From: an uncultured Eubacteriales bacterium
Lineage (GTDB): Bacteria; Bacillota; Clostridia; Oscillospirales; CAG-272
Assembly (NCBI GenBank): GCA_934434925.1
Contig: CAKSAC010000006.1
Location: 1-64,000 of the forward strand
Length of the DNA: 64,000 nucleotides
Direction: 5' to 3'
The translations under genes and the position numbers were made by a program. Under the pieces are notes generated by a model. The model made no database searches. It was given only the letters and a program-made list of their open reading frames with translations, and had not been told where the DNA came from. This document shows, in pieces, positions 54,079 to 63,345 of the stretch. The number at the start of each line of letters is the position of its first letter. Position 1 is the stretch's first letter.

Positions 54079-55266
54079 ATGTTTCGTTCTCTCATCCGGC
54101 GTTTTATCCCGAACGCCGAAGATACCGCATCCCCGGCTGTCCGGACAGCTTACGGACAGTTTTGCGGCATTGTCGGTATTCTGCTCAACTGTCTTCTTTC
54201 GGCCGCCAAAATCTCAATCGGCCTGCTTACCGGCGCGATTTCCATCCTTTCGGACGGCGTGAATAACCTCTCGGACGCGGCGTCTTCTCTGATTACCCTG
54301 CTCGGCTTCCGCCTGGCAGGCAAGCGCCCCGACCGGGAGCATCCTTACGGCCACGGACGTATGGAATATTTCGCCGGGATGGGGGTCTGCTGTGTGATCC
54401 TCGTGGTTGCCCTGCGGCTTTTCCGTGAATCGCTGGATAAGATTCTGTCCGGCACCGCCTCTTCCCCGGGAACGGGAACTTTGGCCTGGCTGACCTTCGG
54501 AATTCTGCTCTTTTCGATTTTTGTCAAACTGTGGATGGCTCTTTTCTGTCGATACGCCGGCAAAAAAATAGCTTCTTCCGCGCTGTCGGCCACATCCAAG
54601 GATTCGCTTTTTGACTGCGTTTCCACCGCCGTAGTCCTTCTCTCCGCGGCCCTCTCCTTCGCAATTCCGGATTTCCCGATAGACGGTTGCGCGGGAATCA
54701 TCGTCTCGCTTTTTATCGCTTATACCGGTATCAGTTCGCTGAAAGAGATTGCCGGCCCCCTGCTCGGAACCGCACCCGACCCGGAGCTTGTGCGCCGCGT
54801 TTCGGCATATGTGCTGGGATTCGACCCGCGCGTTTGCGGGGTGCATGACCTCGCCTTTCACGATTACGGACCGGGGCGTAAAATTCTCGTTCTTCATGTG
54901 GAAGTTCCGGCCACGGGGAACATCATGGAACTGCATGACATGATCGATAATATCGAACACGGGCTGGCGCGGAATTTCTCCTGCACTGCCACAATCCACA
55001 TGGACCCCGTCATTACCGAAAGCCCGCGCCTCACCGAATTGCGCGACAAGTGCCGCCAAATCGTGAAGGAGATTGATCCGGCGTTCGATTTGCATGATTT
55101 CCGCATGAACGAAGGTCCGACTCACGCCAATCTGATTTTTGACGTGATGGTTCCGCGCGAATGCAAACGGAGTCTTGCCGATGTATCCGCCGCGGTGGCC
55201 GAGAGAATTCACGCCGCCGACCCGCACCTTTCCGCCGCTGTCACGGCCGAGTATTCTCTTGTCTGA
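54079..55266 (+). CDS. Cation diffusion facilitator transporter, probably Mn2+
   Basis: 395 residues, six membrane helices and a C-terminal cytoplasmic metal domain (about 225-390). Helix 2 has LSDGVNNLSDAASS and helix 5 SKDSLFD, so the transport site reads N-x-x-x-D/D-x-x-x-D, the form known from Mn2+ exporters such as MntE, rather than the HxxxD of zinc carriers. HPYGHGRMEY after helix 2 is canonical. GGAGG six bases upstream of the start. Confidence 0.88.
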   Translation: MFRSLIRRFIPNAEDTASPAVRTAYGQFCGIVGILLNCLLSAAKISIGLLTGAISILSDGVNNLSDAASSLITLLGFRLAGKRPDREHPYGHGRMEYFAGMGVCCVILVVALRLFRESLDKILSGTASSPGTGTLAWLTFGILLFSIFVKLWMALFCRYAGKKIASSALSATSKDSLFDCVSTAVVLLSAALSFAIPDFPIDGCAGIIVSLFIAYTGISSLKEIAGPLLGTAPDPELVRRVSAYVLGFDPRVCGVHDLAFHDYGPGRKILVLHVEVPATGNIMELHDMIDNIEHGLARNFSCTATIHMDPVITESPRLTELRDKCRQIVKEIDPAFDLHDFRMNEGPTHANLIFDVMVPRECKRSLADVSAAVAERIHAADPHLSAAVTAEYSLV

Positions 55267-55574
55267 TTGCTTCTCCCGCGCTTTCCCCCGCTTTCTTTGC
55301 CCCGCGCCCCCATTTTTCGCTTTACTTTTTTCCGCGCTGGCTTTCCCCTTTTCGTTTTGCTTTTTTCCCCGCGCCCGAACGCCGAAAAATGCACCCGAAC
55401 ACCGAAAACCGCGCCATGGGGAGGTCCTTTGCCCGAAATTCTTCGCTTTTTACAATCTATGCGGGATTATGCCCGCAAAACACCGGCCAGAACGGCCAAA
55501 ACCCCGAAAATGCGCGGAAGGCCCGCCCGCATACTGCCCGCCAAAATTCTTCATTTTATAAAGGAGTCTCTGCT
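55267..55574. other. Pyrimidine-rich intergenic region
   Basis: About 310 bp. The first 110 bp on the plus strand are C/T-rich and similar in style to the elements at 51303 and 53699. A short duplication of CCCGAACGCCGAAAA lies near 55372-55402. No gene supported, apart from the ribosome site at the end. Confidence 0.5.
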
Positions 55575-56876
55575 ATGCGAAAAATCAAAGTTATCCTGAT
55601 CGGTGCCGGGGATCGCGGAACCGGCTACACCCGCCAGGCTCTTCTCATGCCGGAAAACTATGAGATCGTCGCCGTTGCAGAACCGATCAAGGCCCGCCGC
55701 GACCTGATTGCCTCTCTTGCCGGTCTGCCGGCGGATTGTTGTTTTGAAAGTTGGGAACCTCTCCTGACGCGCGAAAAATTTGCCGATGCCTGCCTGATCT
55801 GTACGATGGACCGCGAACATTTTGCGCCGACCATGGCGGCCATCGGGCGCGGCTATGATATTATGCTGGAAAAGCCGATCGCCCCGACCCCCGAAGAATG
55901 CGTCGCCATCACCCGGGCCGCAGAAGAAAAGGGCGTGCAGGTGCTGATCTGCCATGTCCTGCGTTTCACGCCTTTTTACGGCCGCCTCAAACAACTGATT
56001 CTGTCCGGGGTCCTCGGAGATGTGCAGGCCATCACCCAACGGGAAAACGTCGGTCTTATTCACCAGTCTCACAGTTTTGTGCGCGGAAACTGGGGGAACG
56101 AAAGCCGCTCTTCCCCTATGTTGCTGCAAAAATCCTGCCATGATATTGATATTATCCAATGGCTGATGGACAAGAAGATCAAAGCGGTGCAGTCCTTCGG
56201 CTCCCTGGAATACTTCACAGCGGCCCACGCTCCTGCCGGCGCGCCCGAGCGTTGTCTTTCCGGTTGCCCCGTGGCCGACAGCTGTCCCTTCAACGCAAAA
56301 ACCCTCTATTTTGACCACAAAAACGACCTTTGGTTCCGCCGTGCCTGCACCAAGGGAATTGCGCACAACGCGGAGAATCCGAGCGACGAAGACGTGTTGC
56401 AGGCTCTTCAGACGACCAACTACGGCCGTTGCGTCTTCCGTTGTGATAATGATGTGGTGGATCGCCAGGTGGTGAATCTGGAATTTGATGACAACGCCGT
56501 CTGTTCCTTCACCATGACCGCCTTTACCGGCGGCCGCGGCGGCCGTGAAATCCGCATCCACGGCACCAAGGGCTCGCTGAGCGCTTCGATGTCCGATACC
56601 GAAATCGCTTTCACCGATTTTGCCACCGATGAAACGACCATGATTCCCGTCAGCGGCGGCACCGGTGACAACACCATCGTCGGCGGTCACGGCGGCGGAG
56701 ATCAGGGGATTATGCATACCTTCTGCCGTCTCGTGGACCGAACCTGCAACGATGTCAGCGTCGCGCCGATCCGCGTATCCTGTGAAAACCACATGGCGGT
56801 CTTTGCCGCCGAGGAATCCCGCAAGACCAACCGCGTGGTCGATGTCCGCGAATACGCCGCCCGCTACGGGCTGTGA
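55575..56876 (+). CDS. Gfo/Idh/MocA family NAD(P)-dependent oxidoreductase
   Basis: 433 residues. Rossmann motif ILIGAGDRGTGYTR (about 8-20), EKPIAPTPEE (about 98-107), and SCHDIDIIQWLM, the substrate-site helix of the family. A Cys-rich insert (CLSGCPVADSCPFNAK) in the second half may bind metal. Such enzymes oxidise sugars or inositols. AAAGGAG before the start. It is a single gene ended by a terminator; no ligand can be named. Confidence 0.9.
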   Translation: MRKIKVILIGAGDRGTGYTRQALLMPENYEIVAVAEPIKARRDLIASLAGLPADCCFESWEPLLTREKFADACLICTMDREHFAPTMAAIGRGYDIMLEKPIAPTPEECVAITRAAEEKGVQVLICHVLRFTPFYGRLKQLILSGVLGDVQAITQRENVGLIHQSHSFVRGNWGNESRSSPMLLQKSCHDIDIIQWLMDKKIKAVQSFGSLEYFTAAHAPAGAPERCLSGCPVADSCPFNAKTLYFDHKNDLWFRRACTKGIAHNAENPSDEDVLQALQTTNYGRCVFRCDNDVVDRQVVNLEFDDNAVCSFTMTAFTGGRGGREIRIHGTKGSLSASMSDTEIAFTDFATDETTMIPVSGGTGDNTIVGGHGGGDQGIMHTFCRLVDRTCNDVSVAPIRVSCENHMAVFAAEESRKTNRVVDVREYAARYGL

Positions 56877-56973
56877 ACCCGCTCTTTCGCAGGTTCCGTT
56901 CCGGGAAAAATTCCCGCGGCCGGGGCCGCAGGACGCACCCGCATTTGCGCCCGGCGGACTTTGCCGCAATCAA

Positions 56974-57005
56974 AAAACAGAGGTTTTCCGCGCCTCTGTT
57001 TTCTT
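56974..57005 (+). terminator. Rho-independent terminator
   Basis: AAAACAGAGG/CCTCTGTTTT with a nine-base loop, then CTTTAT. Confidence 0.9.
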
Positions 57006-57258
57006 TATGCCCTTTTTCTTGATAAATCTCTCGGATTTTTGGATAAAACCGCGTCGAAAAACGCGCTGTTTGAAAGCCGCAAAGCCCCGTCTTTCTCATA
57101 AAAAGCGCCGGGGGCAAGCCGCGCCCCAGAAGCAAACCACCCAAAAACAAAGCGAAAAGGGCCGCCCCGGGGGTTGCGATGGGTCGCCGCGCGTCAAAGG
57201 GTATCGGCGCGGGTTTTGGTTCTTTCGTGCGCGGGTTTTATAATAGTCTGCCTGTTCG
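57006..57258. other. Intergenic region, nothing recognised
   Basis: About 250 bp between convergent genes. No repeat, RNA gene or coding region seen. Confidence 0.5.
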
Positions 57259-60045
57259 TCAGGCGCGCATGGTCTTATCGTTCGCGTTAAAGGCCAGGTT
57301 CGCGTTGGAAGCGGCCTGCATGAGCGGCTGCCGCATTCTTTCCATATCGGCTTCGGTCAAGGTACAGCGCGGCGCAAAATCCGGGCTTTGCGCATATTCA
57401 ATCAAGCGGTTGCGGAGCCATGCGGCGGCCGGATCCCATTCGCGGAAAGACAGCGTGCAGACCAGCAAGCGTCCTGCTCCCACCCGGTATTCATAGAGCG
57501 CCGCCTGTCGATAGGCGTACTTATAGTTTGCGGCCACCTCCACAATCGGGTCAAACGGCACGCCCGCCGGGAAAACCGTAGCGCTTCCGCCTTCCAGCAG
57601 GTATCGGAACTGCCACCCGCAAAAGCCTGCATGCGGAAGCCCTTCCAGCGCCGGATGATCGGCAATCACCGTGGCAAGATTCCCGTCGGTACGTCCGGCC
57701 AGCGCAATCTGAAAGCTCGTTTTTTGCGCGGTAAAGGGGGCGGAACCGAGGAGCAGAACATCGCTCCCTGCCCGGAGTGCGGCCGTCAGTTCCTCGGGGC
57801 CGATCTCCGTGGCCACCAGCAGATTTTCGTTCTTGCAGGGTTCGGACACAGCCGGGAAGGCGTAAATCTCCCATTCGTTTTCCGCAAAGAGCGCGCCGCC
57901 TTCCAGCGTGATTGACAGCCGGTAAGCGCACGGCGTCTGCGTGGCGGGCAGGCATAAAGGCGGGGTCGGCAAATCGGTAATCTCCCCGGCCGGCAAGGCT
58001 CCTGTGCGCAGTGTGCGCGAAAATACCGTCCGCTCCCCCTCAAACAGGCGCACGGTCAGGGTAGCGTCCGACAGCGGCTTGCCGTAATGCGAGACAGACA
58101 CCCGATAAGGAATCTCTTCTCCCGCCGTGAAGGAAAACCGCGTGCCAAGCCCCGCGAGCAGAACCGTCTCCCCGTTATAACGCCGCACGTTTTCGGGGGT
58201 TTCGCCCGGTTTCATCTCATAGAACTCGTTCATCATCCCCACATGATACCCGAATGTGTGCCAGTGGGTGTCAATATCGCCGAGAAAGTCATATCCCGAC
58301 AGCGCGCGGGTGGCCCGGGCCGTTTCAAAGCAGTGTTTCCGGATCCGGCGCTGCCACTCGCAGGAATTCCGGTAAAAGAGCGGAGCGCGGGCGAGAAGCC
58401 CCTGCGCCGCCAAATGCTCCTCCACCGAAGAAAGGAACGCCGTTTCCCCGATACGGGTTCCGCGATAGCGCGGCAAAAGGCTGAGATCGCAATAGGTCCC
58501 GCTTATGCATATCTCATGCGAAAGACAGGGCACCCCGCCGTACGCCTTTCGGTTTTCATCCAGTTTTTCGGGCGTGCCGTTCAGAGAGGTATAACTGAGA
58601 AGACCGAGATTGTAGCTGTTGAAAAGATCGCAGAACCCGGCCAGTTTTTTCATGCGGGCGGGATTGTGCCAGAACGGTTTTTCCACCATGTCGGTTCCGC
58701 TGTTTTCCGGCGTACACATGTATTCCACGCCCCGCATGGCGCTCATCGGAGAGAAGCATGCGTCGCTCTCCTGGTGTACGACGGCAGCCAGCCCTTCCAA
58801 AAACGCCACCCGGTCATCGTCAAGCATCAGTTCGTTCCCGGCGCAGAAAATGACCACCGAAGGATGGCGGCGGCAGGTCGTGACGATCTGTTTCCAGAAA
58901 GAGGCCGGCGCATTGTTCGGGCATTCGATCTGCACAAGAATCCCGAGCGTATCGGCGGCATCCAGATACGCCTCGTCCGGCACCCAGGTATGAAAGCGGA
59001 TAAAGTTGAATCCCAGCGACTTATACAGCCGGACATTGCGGCGATAATAAGCAGGGTCGTCGGTCGGGTGTACCGTCACGGGGAAATAGCAATGCTCGGT
59101 GACCCCGCGTAAAAAGATCGGTTCCCCGTTCAGAAATATCCGCCCGTCGCCCTCGGGGTTCTGCGCCGCAGTAAGACGGCGAAGGCCGAAAGAACGCCGC
59201 AATTCCTGCCCGGACGAGCGAATGACGAGCGTATGCAAAACCGGATTTTCCGGGCTCCATCGCCCGGCCCCCGGAAGCGGAACCGAAATCTCGCCTGTCG
59301 CTTCCCCGGCCGCCAGGGGAACCCCGCTCTTCTCCGGACCCCCTCGCCCGGCGCAGATTTCATAGCGGTACGGCAGGGAGCCTCCGCCCGTAAAAACCGG
59401 GCGGATTGTGATCCCGTCCGCGTCCGGGGAGGAAATCACGCAGACATCGCGAAGCTCTCCCGCATAAAAGCGAATCTCGACGTCGCCAGTCACGCCGCCG
59501 GTTCCTTCGTTCGCGGCGCGGTTGGTCAGTCCGGAAACCAGCCCCCCGGCATATCCCTTCAGCGGAAGATTGGAAACGACCATCGTCACGCGGTTTTCGC
59601 CCGCCGTCAGAACCCCCTCCGGGATCGGGAACGAAAAGGGAACGCCATACCCCTCCTGCCGGCCGACGGGCTTTCCGTTGATAAAGACCTCCGCCGCGTT
59701 CTGCACCCCGCCGCAGAAGAATTCCGCCTGCCCTCCGATCTCTCTCAGTTCCACCGTGCGCTGATAGGTGAAGGCTCCGCGCACCGTGGGCAACGCCATG
59801 TCCGGCGGCCGTCCTGCCATCGGATAGCGTTGCATTCCGTATTCGGGATTCAGTTGCAATCCGGCAAAAAAGGGGGCAAAGCGGAACTCATCCCCCCTCT
59901 CTTCCCAATACCCGGGAACCGCCTCCCGGAGAAGAAATTCCGGAGAGGCAGGCTCGGTTTTTGGCAGATCCCCCGCCGGGCGGTAATCGACCCGCCACGC
60001 CCCCGAAAGGCTGACGGCGCGAAAGAGCAGATTTCCTTCTTTCAT
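57259..60045 (-). CDS. Glycoside hydrolase family 2
   Basis: 928 residues. N-terminal jelly-roll domain (TYQRTVELREIGG, AEVFINGKPVGRQEGYGVPFSF), immunoglobulin-like middle, then a TIM barrel opening with FLRGVTEHCYFP and GFNFIRFHTWVPDEAYLDAADTLGILVQIE. FCAGNEL has the acid/base Glu, and LSHEICISGTYCD gives the probable nucleophile Glu. The C-terminal 300 residues are extra beta domains. No signal peptide. AGGAGG before the start. Substrate likely a beta-galactoside, beta-glucuronide or similar; not decided. Confidence 0.85.
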   Translation of the reverse strand: MKEGNLLFRAVSLSGAWRVDYRPAGDLPKTEPASPEFLLREAVPGYWEERGDEFRFAPFFAGLQLNPEYGMQRYPMAGRPPDMALPTVRGAFTYQRTVELREIGGQAEFFCGGVQNAAEVFINGKPVGRQEGYGVPFSFPIPEGVLTAGENRVTMVVSNLPLKGYAGGLVSGLTNRAANEGTGGVTGDVEIRFYAGELRDVCVISSPDADGITIRPVFTGGGSLPYRYEICAGRGGPEKSGVPLAAGEATGEISVPLPGAGRWSPENPVLHTLVIRSSGQELRRSFGLRRLTAAQNPEGDGRIFLNGEPIFLRGVTEHCYFPVTVHPTDDPAYYRRNVRLYKSLGFNFIRFHTWVPDEAYLDAADTLGILVQIECPNNAPASFWKQIVTTCRRHPSVVIFCAGNELMLDDDRVAFLEGLAAVVHQESDACFSPMSAMRGVEYMCTPENSGTDMVEKPFWHNPARMKKLAGFCDLFNSYNLGLLSYTSLNGTPEKLDENRKAYGGVPCLSHEICISGTYCDLSLLPRYRGTRIGETAFLSSVEEHLAAQGLLARAPLFYRNSCEWQRRIRKHCFETARATRALSGYDFLGDIDTHWHTFGYHVGMMNEFYEMKPGETPENVRRYNGETVLLAGLGTRFSFTAGEEIPYRVSVSHYGKPLSDATLTVRLFEGERTVFSRTLRTGALPAGEITDLPTPPLCLPATQTPCAYRLSITLEGGALFAENEWEIYAFPAVSEPCKNENLLVATEIGPEELTAALRAGSDVLLLGSAPFTAQKTSFQIALAGRTDGNLATVIADHPALEGLPHAGFCGWQFRYLLEGGSATVFPAGVPFDPIVEVAANYKYAYRQAALYEYRVGAGRLLVCTLSFREWDPAAAWLRNRLIEYAQSPDFAPRCTLTEADMERMRQPLMQAASNANLAFNANDKTMRA

Positions 60046-60119
60046 ATTTCCTCCTGATGCCCGCGCTTTGCAAAAGACCGGGCAAAACGTCTTTGCCGGC
60101 GGGCGGCTTTTTCATTATT

Positions 60120-60148
60120 ACCATACCACGAAAAGGCAAAAAAAGCAA
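60120..60148 (-). promoter_or_regulatory. Possible promoter of the GH2 gene
   Basis: TTGCTT-17-TATGGT downstream of the isomerase terminator, about 75 bp before the GH2 start. Confidence 0.4.
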
Positions 60149-60176
60149 GCTCTCCCGCGATTTTTCCGGGAAAAAG

Positions 60177-60209
60177 AGAAAGACCGTAAAGTTTTCTTTA
60201 CAGTCTTTC
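60177..60209 (-). terminator. Rho-independent terminator with nested GTAAAG dyad
   Basis: GAAAGAC-N-GTAAAG, TTTT loop, CTTTAC-N-GTCTTTC. On the minus strand TCTTTTT follows. It ends the isomerase gene. Confidence 0.85.
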
Positions 60210-60220
60210 GGATATGACGT

Positions 60221-61054
60221 TCAAAGCGTCTTTTCGATTTCGCGGAGAAGGTCGCGTCCGGCGACGATATCTTTTCTTTGCTGTTCTCCCGAGATTTCGC
60301 GCTCGATGATCCAAGGCCCCTGATACCCGATCTCTTCCAGTCTTTTCAGGACCTCCGGAATATTGGCGCGGCCGGTTCCCAACGGAACTTCTTTCCCGAG
60401 TTCCATGCCGCTTGTCGGCAGGTTGCCGTCTTTAAGGTGCAGATTGCGGACGTATTTCCCGAAAACCTCGATCGCGTCCACGGAATTCCCGCGCCCGTAG
60501 AGGATCAGATTGGCGGTGTCGAAGTTGATTCCGACATTCGGCATGCCGATCATTTCAATGGTGCGGAGCATGGTCATCGGCGTCTCCTGCCCGGTCTCAA
60601 ACAGGAAGGTTTGATTACGGGGAGCCATATGCCGGCAGAGGTTGCGCAGAGCCGCCACGGTTCCGATGTAATCGGGGTGATCCGGCGTTTCGGGCAAAAA
60701 TCCGACGTGCGTGACCACATTTTCCACCCCGATCCGGTAGGCAAAGTCCGCGCCCGCCTTGACCTCGGCGAGGCGATGTTCCCGATAGGCCGCCGGCACA
60801 AGGCCGAGGGTCTGCGGTCCGAACTGAACGTTCCATTCCCCGGCCGGGGTCCAGCCCGCCCAGAGCGCCGTCACTTCCACGCCGGTTTCGTCCATCGCTT
60901 CCCGAATCCTCTTTGCGGCCTCTTCGGTATAGAATTCCGGATGCCAGCAACTGATCTGACAGCAGTCCAGGTCGATCTCCAGAAGATCGCGAAATCTTTT
61001 TTTGAAATCCATGTCGTATTCCGACCATACAATCAAAACTCCGATATGATGCAT
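60221..61054 (-). CDS. Sugar phosphate isomerase/epimerase (xylose isomerase-like TIM barrel)
   Basis: 277 residues. Metal-site residues of the AP-endonuclease-2 fold are visible: Glu in TFLFETGQ, Asp in VGINFDTANL, His in RNLHLKDGN, Glu in WIIERE. PLGTGRANIPEVLKRL is typical of IolE/IolI- and sugar-epimerase-like members. AAGGAG upstream of the start, which lies 29 bp after the oxidoreductase stop. With that gene it probably turns over an unusual sugar or inositol. Confidence 0.88.
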   Translation of the reverse strand: MHHIGVLIVWSEYDMDFKKRFRDLLEIDLDCCQISCWHPEFYTEEAAKRIREAMDETGVEVTALWAGWTPAGEWNVQFGPQTLGLVPAAYREHRLAEVKAGADFAYRIGVENVVTHVGFLPETPDHPDYIGTVAALRNLCRHMAPRNQTFLFETGQETPMTMLRTIEMIGMPNVGINFDTANLILYGRGNSVDAIEVFGKYVRNLHLKDGNLPTSGMELGKEVPLGTGRANIPEVLKRLEEIGYQGPWIIEREISGEQQRKDIVAGRDLLREIEKTL

Positions 61055-61083
61055 ATGCTTTTCTCCTTATCCTGACCGGTGGG

Positions 61084-62100
61084 TCAGCCTTCAAATTTCA
61101 CAATCCGTCCGTTTTCGTCCGCACTCTTCATCAGCGTATGGATGAGGCGGATCGACCTAGAGGCACTTTCGGGCGGGTTCAGTTCGTTTTTTTTGCCGTT
61201 TTCGATCAGATCGACAAAGTAGCGGATTTCCGCCGGGATCCCCTGAATCTTCTCCATGTCTTCGGGCGTGTAGGGATCCCCGCTCCCGTCGGACGGATAG
61301 ACCTTCAGCCGATTGTCATGATAGATCAGGCAGGCCTTGTCAAAGACCGCGCGGAACCCGGCCTGAAAGGGAACGCCGGTCAACTGTTCATTGGCGATAA
61401 CGGTGACCGGAATTCCGCTCTCATAATAAAGTTCGGTCTGGCAGGCATCGTACCGCGTGTTCTTGGAATCGGCCCGGCAGGAAACCGCTGTCGGTTCGCC
61501 GAGCAGATAACGGACAAAGTCGATATCGTGAATATGCAGGTCGGTGATCGGCCCGCCGGAGCGCTCATAGTCCATATACCAGTTTTCAAACCCCCAGACG
61601 GCGGGAGTCGAGAGCCGTTCCATATACAGATTGCGGAGCTTGCCGAACCGCCCGTCTTCGGTCACTTTTTTAAGGTAAGCGTACTCTCCCCAGAAACGGA
61701 GGCATTGTCCGATCATCAGACGGCGGCCGCTCTTTTCGGCGGCGGCAATCATTTCCCGGCACTTCTCTTCGGAAGTGGACATCGGCTTTTCGCAAAGAAC
61801 GTCATAGCCGCTTTCCAGCATTTCAATCGTATAGGAAGGATGGAGATGGGTCGGCAGACAGATATCCACCAGCGTAATCTCTTCTTTCTCCAGCATTTCC
61901 CGGTAATCGGTATAGTACCGGAAAACCCCGTCAACATTTTCTGTTTCGATATTGATTTTCTGCACGGCGGTGAATTTTTCCGGATTGATGTCACATACCG
62001 CGATGAGTTTTACGGGAATTCCCTGTTTTTCCAGCGCCAGATACGCATTCTTGTGGCTTTGGGCGATTCCGCCGAAGCCGATGATAGCGACGCGAACCAT
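61084..62100 (-). CDS. Gfo/Idh/MocA family oxidoreductase
   Basis: 338 residues. VAIIGFGGIAQSHKNAYLA (4-22) is the NAD(P) site, CEKPMSTSEE carries the family Lys-Pro, and GGPITDLHIHDIDFVRYLL the catalytic His-x-x-Asp helix. It precedes the TIM-barrel isomerase, a pairing common in oxidation-isomerisation routes for sugars. AAAGGAG eight bases upstream. Divergent from the AraC gene with overlapping promoters between. Confidence 0.92.
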   Translation of the reverse strand: MVRVAIIGFGGIAQSHKNAYLALEKQGIPVKLIAVCDINPEKFTAVQKINIETENVDGVFRYYTDYREMLEKEEITLVDICLPTHLHPSYTIEMLESGYDVLCEKPMSTSEEKCREMIAAAEKSGRRLMIGQCLRFWGEYAYLKKVTEDGRFGKLRNLYMERLSTPAVWGFENWYMDYERSGGPITDLHIHDIDFVRYLLGEPTAVSCRADSKNTRYDACQTELYYESGIPVTVIANEQLTGVPFQAGFRAVFDKACLIYHDNRLKVYPSDGSGDPYTPEDMEKIQGIPAEIRYFVDLIENGKKNELNPPESASRSIRLIHTLMKSADENGRIVKFEG

Positions 62101-62125
62101 ATGCGTTTCTCCTTTTTGCGAAAGA

Positions 62126-62154
62126 TTGACTTTTTCCCCTTCGCCTGTTATAAT
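62126..62154 (+). promoter_or_regulatory. Sigma70 promoter of the AraC-type gene
   Basis: TTGACT-17-TATAAT, about 100 bp before the AraC start. Its -35 lies 26 bp from the start codon of the opposite oxidoreductase gene. Confidence 0.8.
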
Positions 62155-62181
62155 GATAGCACAGCAAAAAAGAGAAGTAAA
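62153..62181 (-). promoter_or_regulatory. Possible promoter of the oxidoreductase-isomerase pair
   Basis: TTTACT-17-TATCAT. The -10 shares two bases with the -10 of the promoter on the other strand, so both cannot be occupied together. Weak by score. Confidence 0.45.
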
Positions 62182-62254
62182 GTACAAAAAAGCCACAAAA
62201 CTTTTCATTTTGGCTCATTGTTTCTGCTTTTCGGAGAACGATAGGAGAAAGACT

Positions 62255-63142
62255 ATGCATTGGAAACCGGCCATCACGCCCCACGCCGTGGTAGTCAGCT
62301 CTTTTTACACGGCCTTTTCCGCGCCGTTTCATGCGTTCGGAGAGGACGAAGGGGAAACCCATGATTTTTGGGAAATGCTCTGCGTTCTGGAAGGGGAAGT
62401 CAGCGCCACCGCGGGAAGAACGATGCGCATCCTGCATGCCGGAGAGATGATCCTGCACCAACCGATGGAATTTCATCGTCACCACTCGCTCTGCCCCGGC
62501 ACACGTATCCTGATTTTTTCCTTCGGCGCGGACAGAATGCCCCCGCTCCGACATTTCGTTTTTTCGTTGCGGCAGGAAGATATTTCGACCTTTCGGCGGC
62601 TCTTGTCGGAAATGGAAGAGGCGAACGGTACCTATGCCTTCGGGGTCTGCCATCCCGACCTCTGCCGGTTGATTCCCCCGCTCCGTCTGCAATGCCTTCT
62701 CTCGGATTTTGAAGGTACGCTGGCGCGCATCTTTTTGCGCGAACAAAGCGCCTCCGTCGGCCTGCTCCCCGCAGAAGAATACGAGGCCGCGCTCTTCCGC
62801 GACACGGTGGCCTATCTTTATGATACCATGGCCGAGCCGCTGACCGCCCCGGAGATCGCGCGGAAAATGGGCACGAGCCTTTCTTCGCTCAAACGCCTTT
62901 TTGCCCGCTACTCCGGGCTTGGGGTCATGTCCTATCTGCGCCATCTGCGCCTTTCCCGGGCGGCGGGCATGCTGGCCGACGGGTACAGCGTGAAAGAAGC
63001 GGCGGCCGCCGCCGGCTTTTCTTCTCTTCCGACCTTTTGTACAGCCTTCCGCCGGATGAACGGCGTGTCTCCTTCCTCTTATAAAAAGCGTACCCGCCGC
63101 CTGCCGGCCCGTGACGCTTTCCCGCCGCTTGCCGACCCGTGA
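62255..63142 (+). CDS. AraC-family transcriptional regulator
   Basis: 295 residues. The N-terminal cupin-like sensor has DFWEMLCVLEGEVSATAGRTM and LHAGEMILHQPMEFHRHHS. The C-terminal double HTH reads TAPEIARKMGTSLSSLKRLFARYSG and SVKEAAAAAGFSSLPTFCTAFRRMNGVSPSSYKK, full consensus. Likely controls the divergent oxidoreductase-isomerase pair and perhaps the GH2 gene. AGGAG seven bases upstream. The last 11 codons come from a 28-bp repeat. Confidence 0.93.
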   Translation: MHWKPAITPHAVVVSSFYTAFSAPFHAFGEDEGETHDFWEMLCVLEGEVSATAGRTMRILHAGEMILHQPMEFHRHHSLCPGTRILIFSFGADRMPPLRHFVFSLRQEDISTFRRLLSEMEEANGTYAFGVCHPDLCRLIPPLRLQCLLSDFEGTLARIFLREQSASVGLLPAEEYEAALFRDTVAYLYDTMAEPLTAPEIARKMGTSLSSLKRLFARYSGLGVMSYLRHLRLSRAAGMLADGYSVKEAAAAAGFSSLPTFCTAFRRMNGVSPSSYKKRTRRLPARDAFPPLADP

Positions 63143-63191
63143 CGCTTTCCCGCCGGTTGCCGGCCCGTGACGCTTTCCCGCCGCTTGCGTG
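63108..63191. repeat. 28-bp tandem repeat from the 3' end of the AraC-type gene
   Basis: Three units of CCCGTGACGCTTTCCCGCCG plus CTTGCCGG. The first is read in the protein as ARDAFPPLA, the second supplies the stop (TGA of CCGTGACG). Confidence 0.9.
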
Positions 63192-63345
63192 GGCCTTTCG
63201 CTTTTTTTCTCGCATTTCTCCCTTTTTCCGCCCCGCGTCGTTCATATGAAATTCACAAATATGTGCTATGCTGTTTCTGTATTGGAGTTTTTTCCCTCTG
63301 CCATCCGTTCCGCACAAACAGGCGGAACGAGAGAAAGGAGTTTTC

